Assembly (NCBI GenBank): GCA_964035015.1
Contig: OZ036003.1
Coordinates: 3,075,031 to 3,139,030, forward strand
DNA length: 64,000 bases
DNA from: Corallium rubrum
Taxonomy: Eukaryota > Cnidaria > Anthozoa > Scleralcyonacea > Coralliidae
Direction: 5' to 3'
Shown: positions 11,006 to 23,816 of the stretch, piece after piece
Position numbering within the stretch: the first letter of the stretch is position 1
Layout of the letters: the number at the start of each line of letters is the position of its first letter
Translations under genes and position numbers: made by a program
The notes under the pieces: model-generated
Database searches by the model: none
What the model saw: the letters and a program-made list of their open reading frames with translations, nothing else
Told to the model about the DNA's origin: nothing

Positions 11006-11299
11006 AACGTTATTTTATGCTGTTTCTTTCTCGTTCGGATACTAGAATTTACTTTCATAATGTTTATCGTCGTTTATTTCACTTATTTTCGTCGTTTTTC
11101 GGTAATAAAAGTTTCTTACTAGGTTTTTTTGTTTGTTTCCAATTGTAGGACATTAACAATTTTTAGTATGCCCGCGGGCAAAACGGAGAAATCTCGCCAT
11201 ATCAGCAAGCAATCACTGCGCGTGATTTTACCGAAGTAAATCCGTGCCATATAATAACTCCGTTAAGAAGACTATAGACTGCTATTTTGACTTCTGCGT

Positions 11300-12352
11300 A
11301 ACAAGGGCAGATTTTGTTTTGAGCCAATGAGGGCGTTTGTTTACAGTGTTTCAACAATCAATCAGATCACTTGAATTCCATGTGGACTTCCGGTGCAATC
11401 GAAAATCAACAAAATATTATGGAGCAAACACACCTTCTATAAAAGCTGTACGTGCACACCAATTTTTAACTTTTTCGTTTCAAACGTGCTTATTCGGATA
11501 GAATACGAATTTTTCTTTAATTTCCTCGTGGGGATAAACAATCCGTTTTCTAATTCAAAAACAATCGGCCCTTGAATTACGGCTTTCGAAGAGCCGCGAC
11601 CAAGCTAAGTCGTCCCCTTCCTTCTAGCAAAAAACCCTACCAAAGTTTACTTTTCTCGCTTGTTTTGACTTGTCATTAGTATAAGACCCTTCCCTTGTGG
11701 TAACTATGCGAGTTAAAAACGAAGGATGGGTTCATCTGTTGCCTAGCGGTTGGCAAATACTGCTTTAAAATATACTTCAATTCGTGGATCATCGCTAACA
11801 CTTACGAGAAGTTACTGTCTTGGGGGCTCAACTCGAGGCGAAGTGCTGGTTGACCATGAGCGTTGTCATCAACCAAACCTGCATTTTTATCGTCATCGTC
11901 GTCGTCGTCCTACTCTTCATCGTTGCTGGTCTCTTCGTTGTCTTTATTGTTTGTTTTAGCTTGTTTGATGACGGCTTCATTTGCTGTTTTTCCAAGGGAG
12001 ATCAATAACCTTAATTGCAACAGTTCGTGGCAAATTCGACAAACACAGCTGTCTGGGAGGTTGCACTCCAGGTGAAAGGAATGTTCACATCCTCGAAATA
12101 TCCTCCACATTGTGCTTTGTCGTGTACATCCAAGACTATCACATTTTCTGTTGAAATAAAAATTGAAGGTATTGGTCTGTTGGCAAGCCTTAAAACTGAC
12201 TTTTAGAGTTCTATAATGAGCAAATTCCCTTAAAACTCAAGAACATTTCAAATGGGAAATTCGACTTTTGGATCGATTTTGGTTACTGTATTTGATTTAG
12301 AGATTCTGGTATAATTTTAAAATCTAATTTATCTTTCTATAGCCCCTGTTTA
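11300..12352 (+). repeat. Left TIR of the 11.3-18.6 kb element
   Basis: Reverse complement of 17411-18617. Identical translations on opposite strands (for example a 60-residue frame at 11393-11575 plus and 18342-18524 minus) show how close the arms are. Relative to the right arm, ~150 bp is missing near 11700. Confidence 0.85.
11910..12210 (-). pseudogene. RING-like zinc-finger exon remnant in left TIR
   Basis: A minus-strand frame opens just after an acceptor-like ctcattatag at 12211 and contains MWRIFRGCEHSFHLECNLPD followed by SCVCRICHELLQ. The order C-x-H-x3-H-x2-C ... C-x-C-x2-C resembles a RING/treble-clef zinc finger. Downstream it is acidic and frame-shifted relative to the right-arm copy. 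It is probably a captured or ancestral element gene end that was duplicated with the TIR. Not likely functional. Confidence 0.55.
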
Positions 12353-12370
12353 TTTAATCTTCAGTGATAC

Positions 12371-12512
<142 letters not shown>

Positions 12513-12530
12513 CAGATATTTATAAGTAAT

Positions 12531-12674
12531 AACATGACTTGAGGGAAATTAGCGATTAAATTGCCCGCCGCCGAGGGAAGATTTGTGAAAGTCCGAGGGC
12601 GAAGCCCAAGGACTTTAACAAATCTTCCCGAGGCGAAGGGCAATTTAATCGCTAATTTCCCGACAAGTCATGTT
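12531..12674. repeat. Palindrome, 64-bp arms
   Basis: aacatgacttgagggaaatt ... at the left is mirrored by ... aatttcccgacaagtcatgt at the right, with the centre around gtccgagggcgaagcccaaggac. Fold-back repeat nested in the long-TIR element. A second, smaller palindrome with gggaaattt/aaatttccc ends lies at ~12898-13015. Confidence 0.8.
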
Positions 12675-13244
12675 ATCAGTTTGTAATATTATGATCGCCG
12701 AGGAAAACTCAGAGAAGTATGCTGAGATAAGTTTAGGTGTTTGTTTTTGTATGGTTCAGTGAAGTTGTTTACGAGTTTTACTATTGATTGAAGTAATTAT
12801 ACCTTTGGGACATGCTTTGTGTTTGTAGAATAGATGTCTGTTAATAAAAATGTTGTGAGTGTTCTAGGACCGCCTGTTTGCATAATAGATATGCAAGCGG
12901 GAAATTTAATAGAAGACAAAGGATTTCTTGGTCTACTAATTTTCCCCTGCATGCTTGATGAGGGAAAATTAGTAGACAAAGAAATCTTTTGTTTTCTACT
13001 AAATTTCCCTAAATTTCTAAATTACAAAAACAGTCAAAACAAAGAAAACTGTATTATTACCACAATTCTAAATTATAAATGCAAAACTCAACACAGAAAC
13101 CAATTAAGTTAGGTTATATAATAGCACGCCATCTAATTAGGGAATTCTACAACAATAGACTATTGTCAACTGAGAAGTTATTTCATAAACTCGTGGCTCG
13201 CGTTTTACCAGGGTTTCCAAACACTTGAGAACAATTGAATTCAC

Positions 13245-13390
13245 TCGACTGTTCACCGCGCGATTTTCATAATTGTTCTCCCGAGTTTGTAAAACGCTCA
13301 AGACAACAAAAACATCTCGGCCATGCCGGCCTCGTGTTTTCATTGCCTTTCGTGTTTTACAAACTCTCGAGAACAATTATAAAAATAGGT
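13245..13390. repeat. Palindrome around 13.3 kb
   Basis: ataattgttctcccgagttt ... is mirrored by ... aaactctcgagaacaattat, with an inner cggccatgccggc centre. Noncoding fold-back nested in the long-TIR element. Confidence 0.7.
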
Positions 13391-13914
13391 ACGCACTGCG
13401 TACATGTGACTACCGCGGCTAAGCACAGAAAGAGATATAGACTTAAGAAGCAATGCATGACAATGCGTGAAAAGCACACACAAAAAAAAAAACTGATAGT
13501 TATTTTAATTCATTTTATACATGAACTGCTATTTTGAACATGGCACATATTATACATACATCTTTACTGGCTGTTTCCAAAACATAAGATTGCTAGCATA
13601 TTATATTAGCATTCTAAACATGCCCCCAAGTTTTACATGAAGTGAACTTGTAAAATTCAGATTTTTGTACAAAGCCCGGATAGCTATCTGGTGGATAAAT
13701 CCTAGCTAGAGAATCACTCTAGTGGTGCTTTGAACAACCCAATTTCACTTTTATCCACTAAACAGCACTATTAAATTCTGTACATAACTAAATATTCAGT
13801 GGATAAAATTTTATATTAGGTTGTTCAAAGCATGATTAGTGCTGTTCTTCAGCTAGAACTTATCAACTAGATAAGCTATCTTGGCTTTGTACAACTCACC
13901 CCCAATCATATACA

Positions 13915-14050
13915 TCATGTAGATTATTTTTGTGGAAACACCATGTAAAATATTTATTTGCTAAGCTTTCAGCCTGTTGACTCAGGCCGAAAGCTTAGCA
14001 AATAAATATTATTTTTTCATGGTGTTCCACAAAAATAATCTATACTACAT
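13915..14050. repeat. Palindrome around 14.0 kb
   Basis: gtagattatttttgtggaaa ... gctaagctttc and its reverse complement gaaagcttagc ... ttccacaaaaataatctata meet around ctgttgactcag. Noncoding fold-back. Confidence 0.75.
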
Positions 14051-15726
14051 TATCGCCTTGAAAACGTTCATAGAATTAATCATCCCAGATAATCAACATT
14101 GTGTTCCAAAACAACATTTTACCTGCCATAAATATGCTGTCAGTGGCATTCAAGTGTAATGCACATGTATCACTAATATTTTGTGATTCTGCTAGTATTT
14201 TAAATAAGACAGTACAACAATACTCAGTATTGTAGTGTCAACAGATATATTTCTTCATTTCAAGGCTTTCAACATATTCAAGGCTTTAAGTTTCCCAACA
14301 GTTCACAATAGCTTTACAACAATTTATCAAAATATACAATTGGCGGCACTTAGACACTAGATTATAGAATGTTTTAGTACTTTCACAAGAGTCAGACTTC
14401 TGGTGTATCTACTATTCTATGGTCAGACCATTGTACCAGCTCTGGTGTGCACAAACTTTGGTTTCTTAATTTCATTATACAGGATATTGAACAAGACCTA
14501 AAACAAGTAAACAAAGCACCAAGTCAAGGTTTTGTAATGTCTATGTAACAGCCAACATATTTTGTTTAAATTAAACTACATTAAACTAACCTTATTTACA
14601 CTGGATAACTCTATCAGCTATATCTAAACTGTTATCCTCAGAGGTCCAGTAAGGGCCCACCCTCATTGGTCCAGTGTTACTACAGGAGGAAACCAGAGTA
14701 CGGAGTACCCAGAGGAAACTTGTGGTGTTTGGTAGAGTCAAACTGGAAGCACTCCTCGCATGCGGCCGAGGTGAATTATTTTAATTCAGAGGTGAAAGGC
14801 ACGTGCACTAACCAGTGTGCTACCAACACCCCATAGCATAAAGCATAAATTTCTTATAGACGAAATCGGAGTTTCAACTGTGCATACAAACTGAGTCGGG
14901 ATAAAACGTAGTTCATTTATAACACGAGGCTGAAGCAGCCGTAGGAAACATAACATTTCTGAATTCAGAAACTTTTTAATGTTTAGGTATTCTATAAGGA
15001 TAAACTTTGCTTATCGATTATCCTTGAAAATAATCCTAAACGTAGTGTCTAAAAATAATGAACTCAAAACATGAAAAAACAGTCCCAGCCTATGTTATCT
15101 TCCCGTTATGCTTTAATAGACATGATGTAATTTGCATAGGGGCCCAAATTGAATAGGAAACTAATTTGCATGTGGGCCTAAATGAAACTACGATTTGGTG
15201 TATACAGGGCACTGTGATATATACTTCTCAAACTCGTTAATAATTCATAAACCAAACACATAGGAAAACATAAGCGAGACAAAGGTTTGATATGTCATTA
15301 ATAAGCCAACTCTTACATCAAACTTATCTTGAAATACTGGTTCATTTGACAACTGATTCATTTCCTGATTTGTTTGATCATGAAAAACTTGAAAGTTGTG
15401 TTGGATCTAATATCAAAACACCTAGCTCGAAGTTGGTTAAAGCACACTTCTCACTCTTAGTGTATGCACTGGTGTATGATATATAGACCACTTGCACTTA
15501 TTCCCTTGGTGGAGGACAAATGCTTATAAACTATAGAATTTTCATTCATTATTTGCTCTGTTGAACGTCGGAACTTTGAAGTTGTCCTCCAGATGCACCG
15601 TTTTGACGTCATATGCAAGAGGTCTATACATGTACACAACACACAATTCAACCAAAATTAAACTTAAACTCATAAAGCGATTTTATCATTATAAATCATT
15701 TATATCAAAGACTTTGGCGTATATTG
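14051..15726. other. Core of the long-TIR element, no gene seen
   Basis: Noncoding. Holds a repeat with 'gaggtccagtaagggcc' at ~14640, also present at ~19948, and the 342-bp segment 14861-15202 duplicated at 23119-23463. No transposase motif is seen. Confidence 0.5.
14861..15202 (+). repeat. Dispersed ~340-bp repeat, copy 1
   Basis: Direct repeat of 23119-23463, with about one substitution per 15-20 bases by eye. Shared text includes aacatgaaaaaacagtccca and tatgttatcttcccgttatg. Noncoding. Confidence 0.8.
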
Positions 15727-16040
15727 ACAATTTCTTCGATAAAAGAAGGTTGAAGGCCCAACTTTATAAGCGAACTTTATAAACTGAATATTTCTAGTAA
15801 GTGCTATAAGTACGAAGTACGAGGTTAAGAGGTTCGGAGGTTGGCTTTGAGATATTAAATTTGTTTCCGATCAAGTATTTACGAAATCTATACAGTAAAT
15901 ACTTGATCGGAAACAAATTTAATATCTCAAAGCCAACCTTGTACTTCGTACTTATAGCACGTACTAGAAATATTCAGTTTATAAAGTTCGCTTATAAAGT
16001 TGGGCCTTCAACCTTCTTTTATCGAAGAAATTGTCTATAT
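15727..16040. mobile_element. Fold-back element, ~155-bp arms
   Basis: Left arm from cttcgataaaagaaggttga to ttgtttccgatcaagtattt and right arm from aaatacttgatcggaaacaa to caaccttcttttatcgaaga, with a ~15-bp loop at ~15885-15897. The left arm has a small insertion (aggttaagaggttcgg). No coding sequence. Confidence 0.85.
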
Positions 16041-16493
16041 ATAATATATAAGATAAACAACGTCACAGTTTTCAAACTATTTCTTACCTTGTATAAGCTG
16101 ATCAAGGAGAGAAACCGTTCCAAGAAGAAAAGATTTGCAAAGTAATAACACTTTTCAAAAATCAAAACAGTCATCGAGAGAGCAACCAAAATGCAAAGAC
16201 GAGATCACTTGATTCACTTCAGTATTCCTCGCGAAAACAACTCGAGTACTTCTCGAATACGTGGCGATCTTCCCGACTATATGGCGATCGTGCCGAATAT
16301 CTTGCGATGGCTGCACGAGTATGACGTAAGTGAGGTCCAAGACACTCAAGCAAGATTTCGCCGACATTATGGCTACCGCTGACAGGTCAGCGGTAGTCAC
16401 AAAAATCGCTTGGTGAACAGCCTCGTGAATTCAATTGTTCTAGCGTGTTTAAAAACCCTGATAAAACACTCGCACTCGTTTATGAAATATTAC

Positions 16494-16494
<1 letters not shown>

Positions 16495-16564
<70 letters not shown>
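16495..16564. repeat. (TA)n microsatellite
   Basis: Pure TA tract at the left edge of the fold-back 16570-17340. A matching TA tract (17337-17395) lies at its right edge. Confidence 0.95.
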
Positions 16565-16569
<5 letters not shown>

Positions 16570-16570
<1 letters not shown>

Positions 16571-17336
16571 ATAGATTGCATCTTATGCATGCTGTGATTG
16601 GTCAGTTAGTGTGTTTATATCAGGCTATGCGAACATGGTTGTGACATCACAGCATATTTCTTAGTCTTATTTCATAAAAGAAATAGAAAATAGATGCCAT
16701 ATGTTTATATAACCTGATACAAACTCCCTCTCACGTTTGCATCCGGCTATATATAAAGGAGTGGCCAAGGAGATTTTTCTACCACTGTAAATCCAAGTGG
16801 TAGTATTTGGTTGTTCACAACTGCTTCACCAAAAAGATTAGGAAGTTTCCATCTGGACAATTGTTTGTGTTGTTGGGGACTCCTGGGTAATTCAACTCCC
16901 ATTCCAGGATGATTGTTGATACTTTCAAATTTTTGCCGCCTAAAAAATTTGTGCCACCAAAAAAATTCAATTTTGGTAGCAAAAGAATTGACCAGCTAAA
17001 AGTCAAGGCAGCTGAATGTTTTACTGAAAAATTTGAAAGTATCAACAATCATCCTGGAATGGTTGTTGAATTACCTATAGGACCCCCCAACAACACAAAC
17101 AATTATCCAGATGGAAACTTCCTAATCTTTTTGGTGAAGCAGTTCTGAACAACCAAATACAGACTACCACTTTGATTTACAGTGGTAGAAAAATCTCCTT
17201 GGCCACTCCTGTCTATATAGCCTGATGCAAACGTTTTATTTCTTTTATAAATAAGACTAAGAAATATGCTGTGACATCACAACCATGTTCGCATAGCCTG
17301 ATATATAAACACAATAACTGACCAATCACAGCATGC

Positions 17337-17340
<4 letters not shown>
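16570..17340. mobile_element. Fold-back MITE flanked by TA tracts
   Basis: The left arm (gcatgctgtgattggtcagt, then cgaacatggttgtgacatca, then ggccaaggagatttttctac) is mirrored on the right. The loop is near 16985-17020. Arms are ~350-390 bp, with one ~40-bp length difference. Insertion at TA is suggested by the TA tracts on both sides. No coding sequence. Confidence 0.8.
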
Positions 17341-17399
<59 letters not shown>

Positions 17400-17410
17400 C
17401 ATACATATAC

Positions 17411-18617
17411 AAACAGGGGCCATAGAAACATAAATTAGATTTTAAAATTATACCAGAATCTCTAAATCAAATACAGTAATCAAAATCGATCCAAAAGTCG
17501 AATTTCCCATTTGAAATGTTCTTGAGTTTTTTTTTATTTGCTCATTACAGAACTCTAAAAGTCAGTTTTAAGGCTTGCCAACAGACCAATACCTTCAATT
17601 TTCATTTCAACAGAAAATGTGATAGTCTTGGATGCACACGACAAAGCACAATGTGGAGGATATTTCGAGGATGTGGACATTCTTTTCACCTGGAGTGCAA
17701 CCTCCCAGACAGCTGTGTTTGTCGAATTTGCCACGAACTGTTGCAATTAAAGGTTATTGATCTCCCTTGGAAAAACAGCAAATAAAGACGTCATCAAACA
17801 AGCTAAAGCAGATAATAAAGACAACGAAGAGACCAGCGACGATGAAGAGTAGGACGACGACGGCGATGACGATAAAACTGCAGGTTTAGTTGATGACAAC
17901 GCTCATGGTCAACCAGGCACCAGCAGTTCGCCTCGAGTTGAGCCCCCAAGACAGTAACTTCTCGTACGTGTTAGCGATGATCCACGAATTGAAGTATATT
18001 TTAAAGCAGTATTTGCCAACCGTTAGGCAACAGATGAACCCATCCTTCCTACGTTTTGATTTATTAATGCAAGAGTTCAAGTTGATGAGCGCTGCATGAG
18101 AACTGACAAGAAGCTTCATGCTTCACTAGACCCCCTGAGTCCAAAGGAAGAAAACACTTTAAAACCGGAAAAGGTCACGTAGGTATGTTTCGAAGGTTTT
18201 TAACTCGCATAGTTACCACAAGGGAAGGGTCTTATACTAATCACAAGTCAAAACAAGCGAGAAAAGTAAACTTTGGTAGGTTTTTTTTGCTAGAAGGAAG
18301 GGGACGATTTAGCTTGGTCGCCGCTCTTCGTAAGCCGTAATTCAAGGGCCGATTGTTTTTGAATTAGAAAACGGATTGTTTATCCCCACGAGGAAATTAA
18401 AGAAAAATTCGTATTCTATCCGAATAAGCACGTTTGAAACGAAAAAATTAAAAATTGGCGTGCACGTACAGCTTTTATAGAAGGTGTGTTTGCTCCATAA
18501 TATTTTGTTGATTTTCGATTGCACCGGAAGTCCACATGGAATTCAAGTGATCTGATTGGTTGTTGAAACAATGTAAACAAACGCCCTCATTGGCTCAAAA
18601 CAAAATCTGCCCTTGTT
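17411..18617 (-). repeat. Right TIR of the 11.3-18.6 kb element
   Basis: Reverse complement of 11300-12352 plus ~150 bp absent from the left arm (around 18060-18190). It is the more complete arm and carries the RING-like remnant at 17551-17785. Confidence 0.85.
17551..17785 (+). pseudogene. RING-like zinc-finger exon remnant in right TIR
   Basis: An acceptor-like tttgctcattacag at 17537-17550 precedes a frame with CDSLGC, then MWRIFRGCGHSFHLECNLPD and SCVCRICHELLQ, ending at a TAA after WKNSK. Cys/His spacing resembles RING or another treble-clef finger. Downstream acidic text (gatgatgaagag-like) is out of frame. The mirrored copy at 11910-12210 differs by one residue in the finger (CG to CE). 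Function unknown. Confidence 0.55.
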
Positions 18618-18720
18618 CTTCTGCGTATAAATTTTCATGCACTTAATTTGTGTTAAATATTCATTTTTACACATGCAGTTTTCAAAAACACCGCTTCGAC
18701 CAACACTAATACAAAACTTA

Positions 18721-19320
18721 AGGCCTGTTTAAACGGATCCAACATTGTCCAACATTGTTGGACCATTGTTGGACAATGGTGGCCAACACGTTCAAACCGA
18801 TGCAACAACATCCAACGCAAGTTCTATTAATTAAAATCGAAACTGATGAGGGGAACGGAGTTTACCTATAATCCTTCGCTGATTGGTCAGTTTTTTGGTA
18901 ATTATAATTAATTATAAAGTTACTATGGAGATTTCAAGATAGCCAACTTCAGTGAGAAGCTTGGCTGTCAAAGGTTCCTATTTACGTTAAAAATATTGCA
19001 GTACTTTAACCTCAGTCATCTAAATAAAGCTTTTTGAAAGTAACGAATATCGAGTGAGTTTTGTCTTCGTTTTAAGTCATCTTGAATGTTTCTACCTCGT
19101 CAAATGACTCAAATCTCCATGGAAACGATGTCGATGAACTCGTTTTCCGTCAAATGTTGGACGATGTTGGATGAAAAGTTTGAATGGAATCAAACTTGAT
19201 CCAACAATGTCCAACATCATGCAACATTATCCAACATGGTGTTCAAACGAATCCAACATGTTGCATTCAACATTGTTGGAGGATGTTGGGCCAACATGTT
19301 AGATCCGTTTAAACAGGCCT
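18721..19320. mobile_element. 600-bp PIF/Harbinger-like MITE
   Basis: Ends AGGCCTGTTTAAACGGATC / GATCCGTTTAAACAGGCCT are flanked by TTA on both sides (18718-18720 and 19321-19323). A TWA target duplication with GGCC-type ends fits PIF/Harbinger. The sub-terminal regions hold many ccaacattgttgga motifs in both orientations. No transposase. Confidence 0.75.
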
Positions 19321-19690
19321 TTACTGCAACATTCGATGAAACATACCTGATCACCTACAAAGTTTTGCTTTTATGATATTTGACGTGTACAATATCTCAG
19401 CAATGAAATTGTTCAGTAATTTGCCTTTTTTTGTTCCAAAAAAACTACTGATACGCCATTTTGATAAAACAGTCTACAAAACAAATTCTGAAATCGCATA
19501 CTTCAAAATAACCACCATAAGAGGATATTGAACCGAGTAAACTCAACAAAGTTTCAAAACTATTATACTAATACATCAATATTGTCTATAATCAGCGTCT
19601 TAGAAAGGTTTCTTGTCATGGATCGTTGTTAAGAATAGCTTGGACATGTATATGGGGGCCTCAACAACGGTGCAAAGTCCCGGTACATAC

Positions 19691-19873
19691 CTCGTTTTAA
19701 TACTCCAGAAGTTTTGTCCTCGTCAACCGCAGCAAACACGCCGGGCGTTGTGGGTATAATGTCCGGTTCAATAACCAATGTCGCTGGCAAAGTAGCGTCC
19801 ATATTACAGTTGTTGTCACCTGTATTTTCACGCGAGTATTGCTGCGTCTGGTCATCAACGAAGGACGAATCAA
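19691..19873 (-). CDS. MDC1-like host gene, 183-nt exon
   Basis: Acceptor ttatttttcttcattag before 19873 and a strong donor aaaacgag|gtatgt at 19691/19690. It has 2 nt + 60 codons + 1 nt. The translation includes DSSFVDDQTQQYSRENTGDN, with a TQxY motif like those in the 8176-8633 exon, and a Pro/Asp-rich segment. Phases match the flanking predicted exons at 28055-28192 and 10092-10185. The shared TQxY motif ties it to the same protein. Confidence 0.65.
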
Positions 19874-19879
19874 CTAATG

Positions 19880-21650
19880 AAGAAAAATAAAGAAATGTGT
19901 AAATGCATAAAGTTGATCAAAAACTAAACTGAATTAAAGCTGTTCTCCCGAGAGGTCCAGTAAGGGCCATACCTCATTCGCCTAGTCTGTCTACAGTAGA
20001 TAATGACATTGAAGTACCAGGAGGAAACGCGTTGTATTTTGTATAGTAAAACTGGAAGCACTTTTCTCACTAGCCTGTACAGCGCAGGCTACCGTACAAG
20101 CTATATTAAGCCCCAGGGCCTTGTTAAATTTCAAGGGGGTAGCTTAATAGAGAGAGAGTTGTGAAAAAGAACAGTAAAAGCTAAAAACTCAAAGGAAAGA
20201 CAAGTAGTTTGAAATGTTTTTCTTCTGAAATGCCAGCTCTAATAAACAACATGAGCATAATCGTACTTCCAAATCCCACGTTTCTAGAAACATACAGCGC
20301 ACTGTGCCAGTCAAGAAAAATTCTTGATATTCTTAAAACAGAGCTGGATAAGAAAATCTTAATATTGTCACAAATAATAAATTACGCTACCACTGATCTA
20401 ATTCGTCATGAGCCGTCTCAAACAGGGGGTTAATTTGAAAATTGGAGCTCTAAGTAGCGGGCTTAATAGAGGGGGTCGGTGATTATTACAGCCGACAAGC
20501 TTTTACAGTACAGTATCTTCTCACATGTACGTGGCTGATCTAGACTAAAGTGGAATCAAAAGGAAACTACAGTACTTTCCTTTTTCCAAAAAAAATACAG
20601 TGGCTTTCTTTATTTATGGTTCACGGTAGTTTTGAGAAAAGTTTAAAGGAAATCTACTTTCTGACGCAAAATGCACGTACCGCCTTTAGAGAGATTGCCT
20701 CTTGAAGCGCCTACCAGGCGTAAAATTAGGTTTGTCTTATTTGAAATGACAAGTAAAGTTTTTGTATCTACTGCGCATGCGCCAGTAGATACTGCTATCG
20801 TGCGTGTAAGTTAAGTTGAGTTAAGTTAACATAAGAATGCCTTGAATAACATAAGTGTGAATCGTAGTCAATACTTAATTGTGATGTACTAGACGTTGTT
20901 GGAATGATGATAAAAGTTTTTGAATGCAAATTAATGTAGTTGCATGGACAATTTCATATTAAGACGAGGCAATTTATATGGCCAACATGTCTGATCGAGC
21001 TTCGTAAACTGGCAAGACTGTGCGTTGCCCAACAGAAATGGGTGACGTTTTTCTAAGAAAACAAAGTTAGCTTTACGGTCAAGCAACAATGTGCAAAACC
21101 TATGGTAGTCCAAGAGTGAAATATGGTATTAAATAGCAGCCAAATGTCAGTGACAAGCTATGAGCGTTAACTGGCATTATTATAAAGTCTATATACGGTA
21201 TTAATGGAGTAAAATTGTATACTGCAGTTGTCATGAGTGCAAAGTCTGTGTCATGAATGTGCAAAAATTTATTTTACCTTTTACTGCATGCATGCATACT
21301 GTATGTCTTGAAGAACAATTAATGCATGGTTGCTCTTGATGACATTGTTGGACATCTTTTTCATTCGCTATTAAATATTACAGCAGTACTCTTCGAGATG
21401 CTTGTTATCTCAAGCTATTTCCTTTACCTTGTAACTAGATTGCATTGTTGTTTGACAAATTGTTGTAATGAAGATATTTAAATTGAATACTGTATTAGTC
21501 AATTAAGTCAAATTTTGTGAGTTGTAGTTAATATTAATTTGATTGGCCTACTTAAAGCTTTACTACCATATGTTATTACTATAATTAGAGCACTGTCTCT
21601 CACCACCGAGGACCAGAGCAAAGGTCAGTTGGAATGAGTTAGTATTTGAA
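19880..21650. other. Intronic, dispersed repeat pieces only
   Basis: A gaggtccagtaagggccat piece at ~19948 resembles one at ~14643. The remainder, including a 74-codon open frame at 20209-20433, shows no protein family signature. Confidence 0.5.
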
Positions 21651-21654
21651 ACCA

Positions 21655-23012
21655 CCCATGCCAGATATGAGTAGAGTTGTTAGTGCTGAACCAGTCTCAG
21701 GTGAGCTGAGCTGGTCTCAGGTGAACTGAGCTGGCCTCAGATGAGCTGAGCTGGTTTCAGTTGAGCTGAACTGAGCTGAGCTGAGCTGGGCTGAGCTGAG
21801 CTGTGCTGGTCTCAGTTGAGCTGAGCTCTGCTGAGCTTGTCTCAGTTTAGTTGAGCTGAGTTGAGCCGGTCTCAGGTGAGCTAAACTGGTCTCAGCTGAG
21901 CTGAGCTGGTCTCAGATGAGCTGAGCTCTGCTGAGCTGGTCTCAGTTTAGTTTAGTTGAGCTGAGTTGAGCTGGTCTCAGGTGAGCTAAACTGGTCCCAG
22001 CTGAGCTGAGCTGGTCTCAGATGAGGTGAGCTGAGGTGGTCTTAGTTTAGCTGAGCTGGTCTGAGCTGAACTGGTCTGAGCTGAACTGAGCTGGTCTAAG
22101 TTTAGCTGAACTGAGCTGAGCTTGGCAGAGCTACTTTAATCTGAGTTCTTCTTTTTTTTAAAGTTAAAACATAGCATGGCCTGTGAGCGTAGGCAATTTT
22201 GTAAAAAATCTTGTTCAGCTCTAGATCGATTGAATACAAGGTTGTTACAAGTAATCACCTGCCAAGGCTTGGAACTCATGCCAGATATGAGTAGAGTTGT
22301 TAGTGCTGAACCGGTCTCAGGTGAGCTGAGCTGGTCTCAGGTGAGTTAAGCTTGTCTCAGCTGAGCTGAACTGAACTGAGCTGGGCTGAACTGAGCAGGG
22401 CTGAACTGAGCTGAGCTGGTCTCAGGTGAGCTGAGTTGAGCATTGCTTAGCTGAGCTGGTCTCAGTTGAGCTGGCCGCTGGTCTAAGTTTAGCTGAACTG
22501 AGCTGAGCTTGGCAGAGCTGAGCTGGTCTGAGTTGAGCTGAGCTCTGCTGAGCTGGTCTCAGTTTAGTTGACCTGAGTTGAGCTGGTCTCAGGTGAGCTG
22601 GTCTCAGATGAGATGAGCTGAGCTGGTCTTAGTTTAGCTGAGCTGGACTCGGGTGAGCTGAGCTCGTCTGAGCTGAACTGAGCTGAGCTGGTCTAAGTTT
22701 AGCTGAACGAACGAGTAATCACCTGCTCAGGCTTGGAACTCATGCCAGATATGAGTAGAGTTGTTAGTGCTGAACCGGCCTCAGGTGAGCTGAGCTGAGC
22801 TGGTCTCAGGTGAGCTGAGCTGAGTTGAGCTTTCCTTAGCTGAGCTGGCCGCTGGTCTAAGATTAGCTGAACTGAGCTGAGCTTGGCAGAGCTGCTTAAA
22901 TCTGATATTTTTTTTAAAGTTAAAACATAGCATGGCCTTTGAGCATAGACAATTTTGTCAAAAATCTTGTTCAGCTCTAGATCGATTGAATACAAGGTTG
23001 TTACAAGTAATC
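21655..23012. repeat. GAGCT-rich switch-like satellite with higher-order units
   Basis: Three higher-order units each begin gccagatatgagtagagttg (21660, ~22279, ~22743), followed by hundreds of bases of degenerate gagctgagctggtctcag repeats. Units 1 and 3 end with the same spacer, ttgttcagctctagatcgat. The rich AGCT/GAGCT content is unusual for an AT-rich locus. Confidence 0.9.
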
Positions 23013-23118
23013 AGTTTTGTCAGAAATAGGCATTAACGCAGTAGATAAGCAAATGAAATATCCTAACGACGCAAGTGCATAATGAGTTATCGGGAAAAGT
23101 TGTATATCATTGCTATAG

Positions 23119-23463
23119 AGAAAATCGGAGTTCCGACTGCGCATACAATCTGAGTCGGGACAAAACATAGCTAGTTCATTTATAACATGAGGCTGAAGCA
23201 GCTGTAGTAAACATAACACTTCTGATTTCAGAAACTTTTAATGTTTAGGTATTCTATAAGGAAAAAAATTGCTTATCGATTATCCTTGACAATAAACCTA
23301 AACGTAGTGTCTAAAAATAATGAACTCAAAACATGAAAAAACAGTCCCATCCTATGTTATCTTCCCGTTATGCTTTAATAGACACGATATAATTGGCATA
23401 GGGGCTCAAATTGAATAGGACACTAATTTGCATGTGAGCCTAAATGAAACTACGATTTGGTCT
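23119..23463 (+). repeat. Dispersed ~340-bp repeat, copy 2
   Basis: Direct repeat of 14861-15202. It abuts the gene-fragment repeat at 23466-23816. Confidence 0.8.
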
Positions 23464-23465
23464 AT

Positions 23466-23816
23466 TTAACAAATAGACAACGATACCGAGTTTTCTATTA
23501 GCTGATAGTCAACGATACTTGTTTTAGTATCAACCACAAACAACTTTTCTTTAACGTAAATAAGTCTTGTCAAACATTGCTCCAAAGTTTCAGATAGTTT
23601 TACCTTTTTGTTTGTAGACGTCTCCCCACTCAAAATGTAGAGTAGCTCGATGGCACATGATAAACAATCGTTCACAAAAAAGAGATTGTAATTACTTTGC
23701 TTCAAATTTGATATAGATATACTCCATAGGCAATCAAACTGAACAAGTTCCATTACTTTCGGGCCAATGTTTTCATGATTTCATCACTCGTGTATATAAT
23801 TTTTAGCGGACGCCAT
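23466..23816 (-). pseudogene. Amplified gene-fragment repeat, copy A
   Basis: On the minus strand a frame begins ATGGCGTCCGCT (23816), is broken, and resumes at an ATG as MELVQFD..WSIS, then runs open to 23466 with NLKQSNYNLFF. A second copy (61010-61144 and below) preserves other parts of the same text. Relative to copy B a ~30-bp segment is missing. It looks like the 5' end of a gene, promoter-proximal and CpG-containing, spread as part of a repeat. The protein is not recognised. Confidence 0.45.
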
